Source: Xanthobacteraceae bacterium (lineage in GTDB: Bacteria; Pseudomonadota; Alphaproteobacteria; Rhizobiales; Xanthobacteraceae). From it: a stretch of 5,726 bases of DNA. The translations under genes were made by a program, and so were the position numbers. Where the stretch lies: the NCBI GenBank assembly GCA_030043175.1, contig JASHYD010001124.1, forward strand, positions 1 to 5,726, given 5' to 3'. The notes under the pieces are model-generated. The model was not told the origin of the DNA. It did no database searches and saw only the letters and a program-made list of their open reading frames with translations. The number at the start of each line of letters is the position of its first letter. Position 1 is the stretch's first letter. Shown here piece after piece: positions 5,566-5,726 of the stretch.

Positions 5566-5726
5566 CTGCGCGTCTTACTCGGGGCTTATCGCTCGCAACA
5601 TATTTCATGATTACAGATAAAATTCAACAACTTAGTATCCTACGATACGTAAGCGAAGCTAAGGCTGTCGAAATCCGCATAAAAAACAGGGCGCCCTCGA
5701 TGCAAATAAGCCCGCAGGTAAACCCT
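5566..5726. other. AT-rich tail of the window without a supported gene
   Basis: GC drops to about 37 percent over 5581-5640. A plus-strand frame from an ATG at 5607 is open to the window edge, but no ribosome binding site precedes it and no motif is visible. GTATC-CTAC-GATAC at 5635-5648 could form a small 5-bp stem. Confidence 0.4.

Noticed and set aside
5607..5726. Plus-strand frame from ATG open to the window edge
   Set aside because: There is no ribosome binding site and the DNA is AT-rich without motifs; 40 codons open at a window edge is weak evidence.
1..5726. CRISPR arrays, tRNA or rRNA genes, nod boxes, complete insertion sequences
   Set aside because: I looked on both strands and found no regularly spaced repeats, no tRNA T-loop signature, no nod-box match and no transposase frame with terminal repeats.

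Overview
The window looks like an accessory or genomic-island region from a high-GC alphaproteobacterium. The protein styles (integrase tail, NmrA tail, a secreted protein ending KPDF, a LigD-type ligase) fit Bradyrhizobium and related Hyphomicrobiales. That assignment rests on recall of family resemblance, not on a search. Three genes look intact. Around them lie at least five gene remnants, most cut short or broken by single-base shifts, with long stretches that hold nothing recognisable.

Left part (1-1168, + strand). The window opens inside one reading frame that joins the C-terminal part of a tyrosine recombinase (HDLRR box) to the C-terminal tail of an NmrA-type NAD(P)-binding protein. 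Neither half is complete. An intact uncharacterised 245-residue gene (389-1126) follows with a good ribosome binding site, then a hairpin-forming repeat. About 1169-1645 is a more AT-rich stretch without a supported gene.

Middle part (1646-2926, - strand). Reading along the minus strand there is an intact PNPOx-like FMN split-barrel protein (2926-2432). Nine bases after its stop codon comes a degraded UbiD-type decarboxylase start (2422 downward), and then a degraded metallo-beta-lactamase-fold hydrolase (about 2084-1646). This looks like a former three-gene operon in which only the first gene survives.

Right part (2937-5726). After an unassigned stretch lies the N-terminal third of an ATP-dependent DNA ligase on the minus strand (3658-3355), in three frames, with its catalytic lysine still readable. 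Another unassigned stretch follows. An intact secreted protein of an uncharacterised family (4279-5223, + strand) comes next, then the remnant of a small hypothetical protein spread over three frames (about 5251-5565), and an AT-rich tail to the end of the window.

I see no convincing new defence system, CRISPR array, complete insertion sequence or RNA gene. The strongest observations are the in-frame recombinase-NmrA joint and the decarboxylase remnant, which is visible only when three frames are stitched together. All family names come from recognising sequence patterns, and none has been checked by database search.
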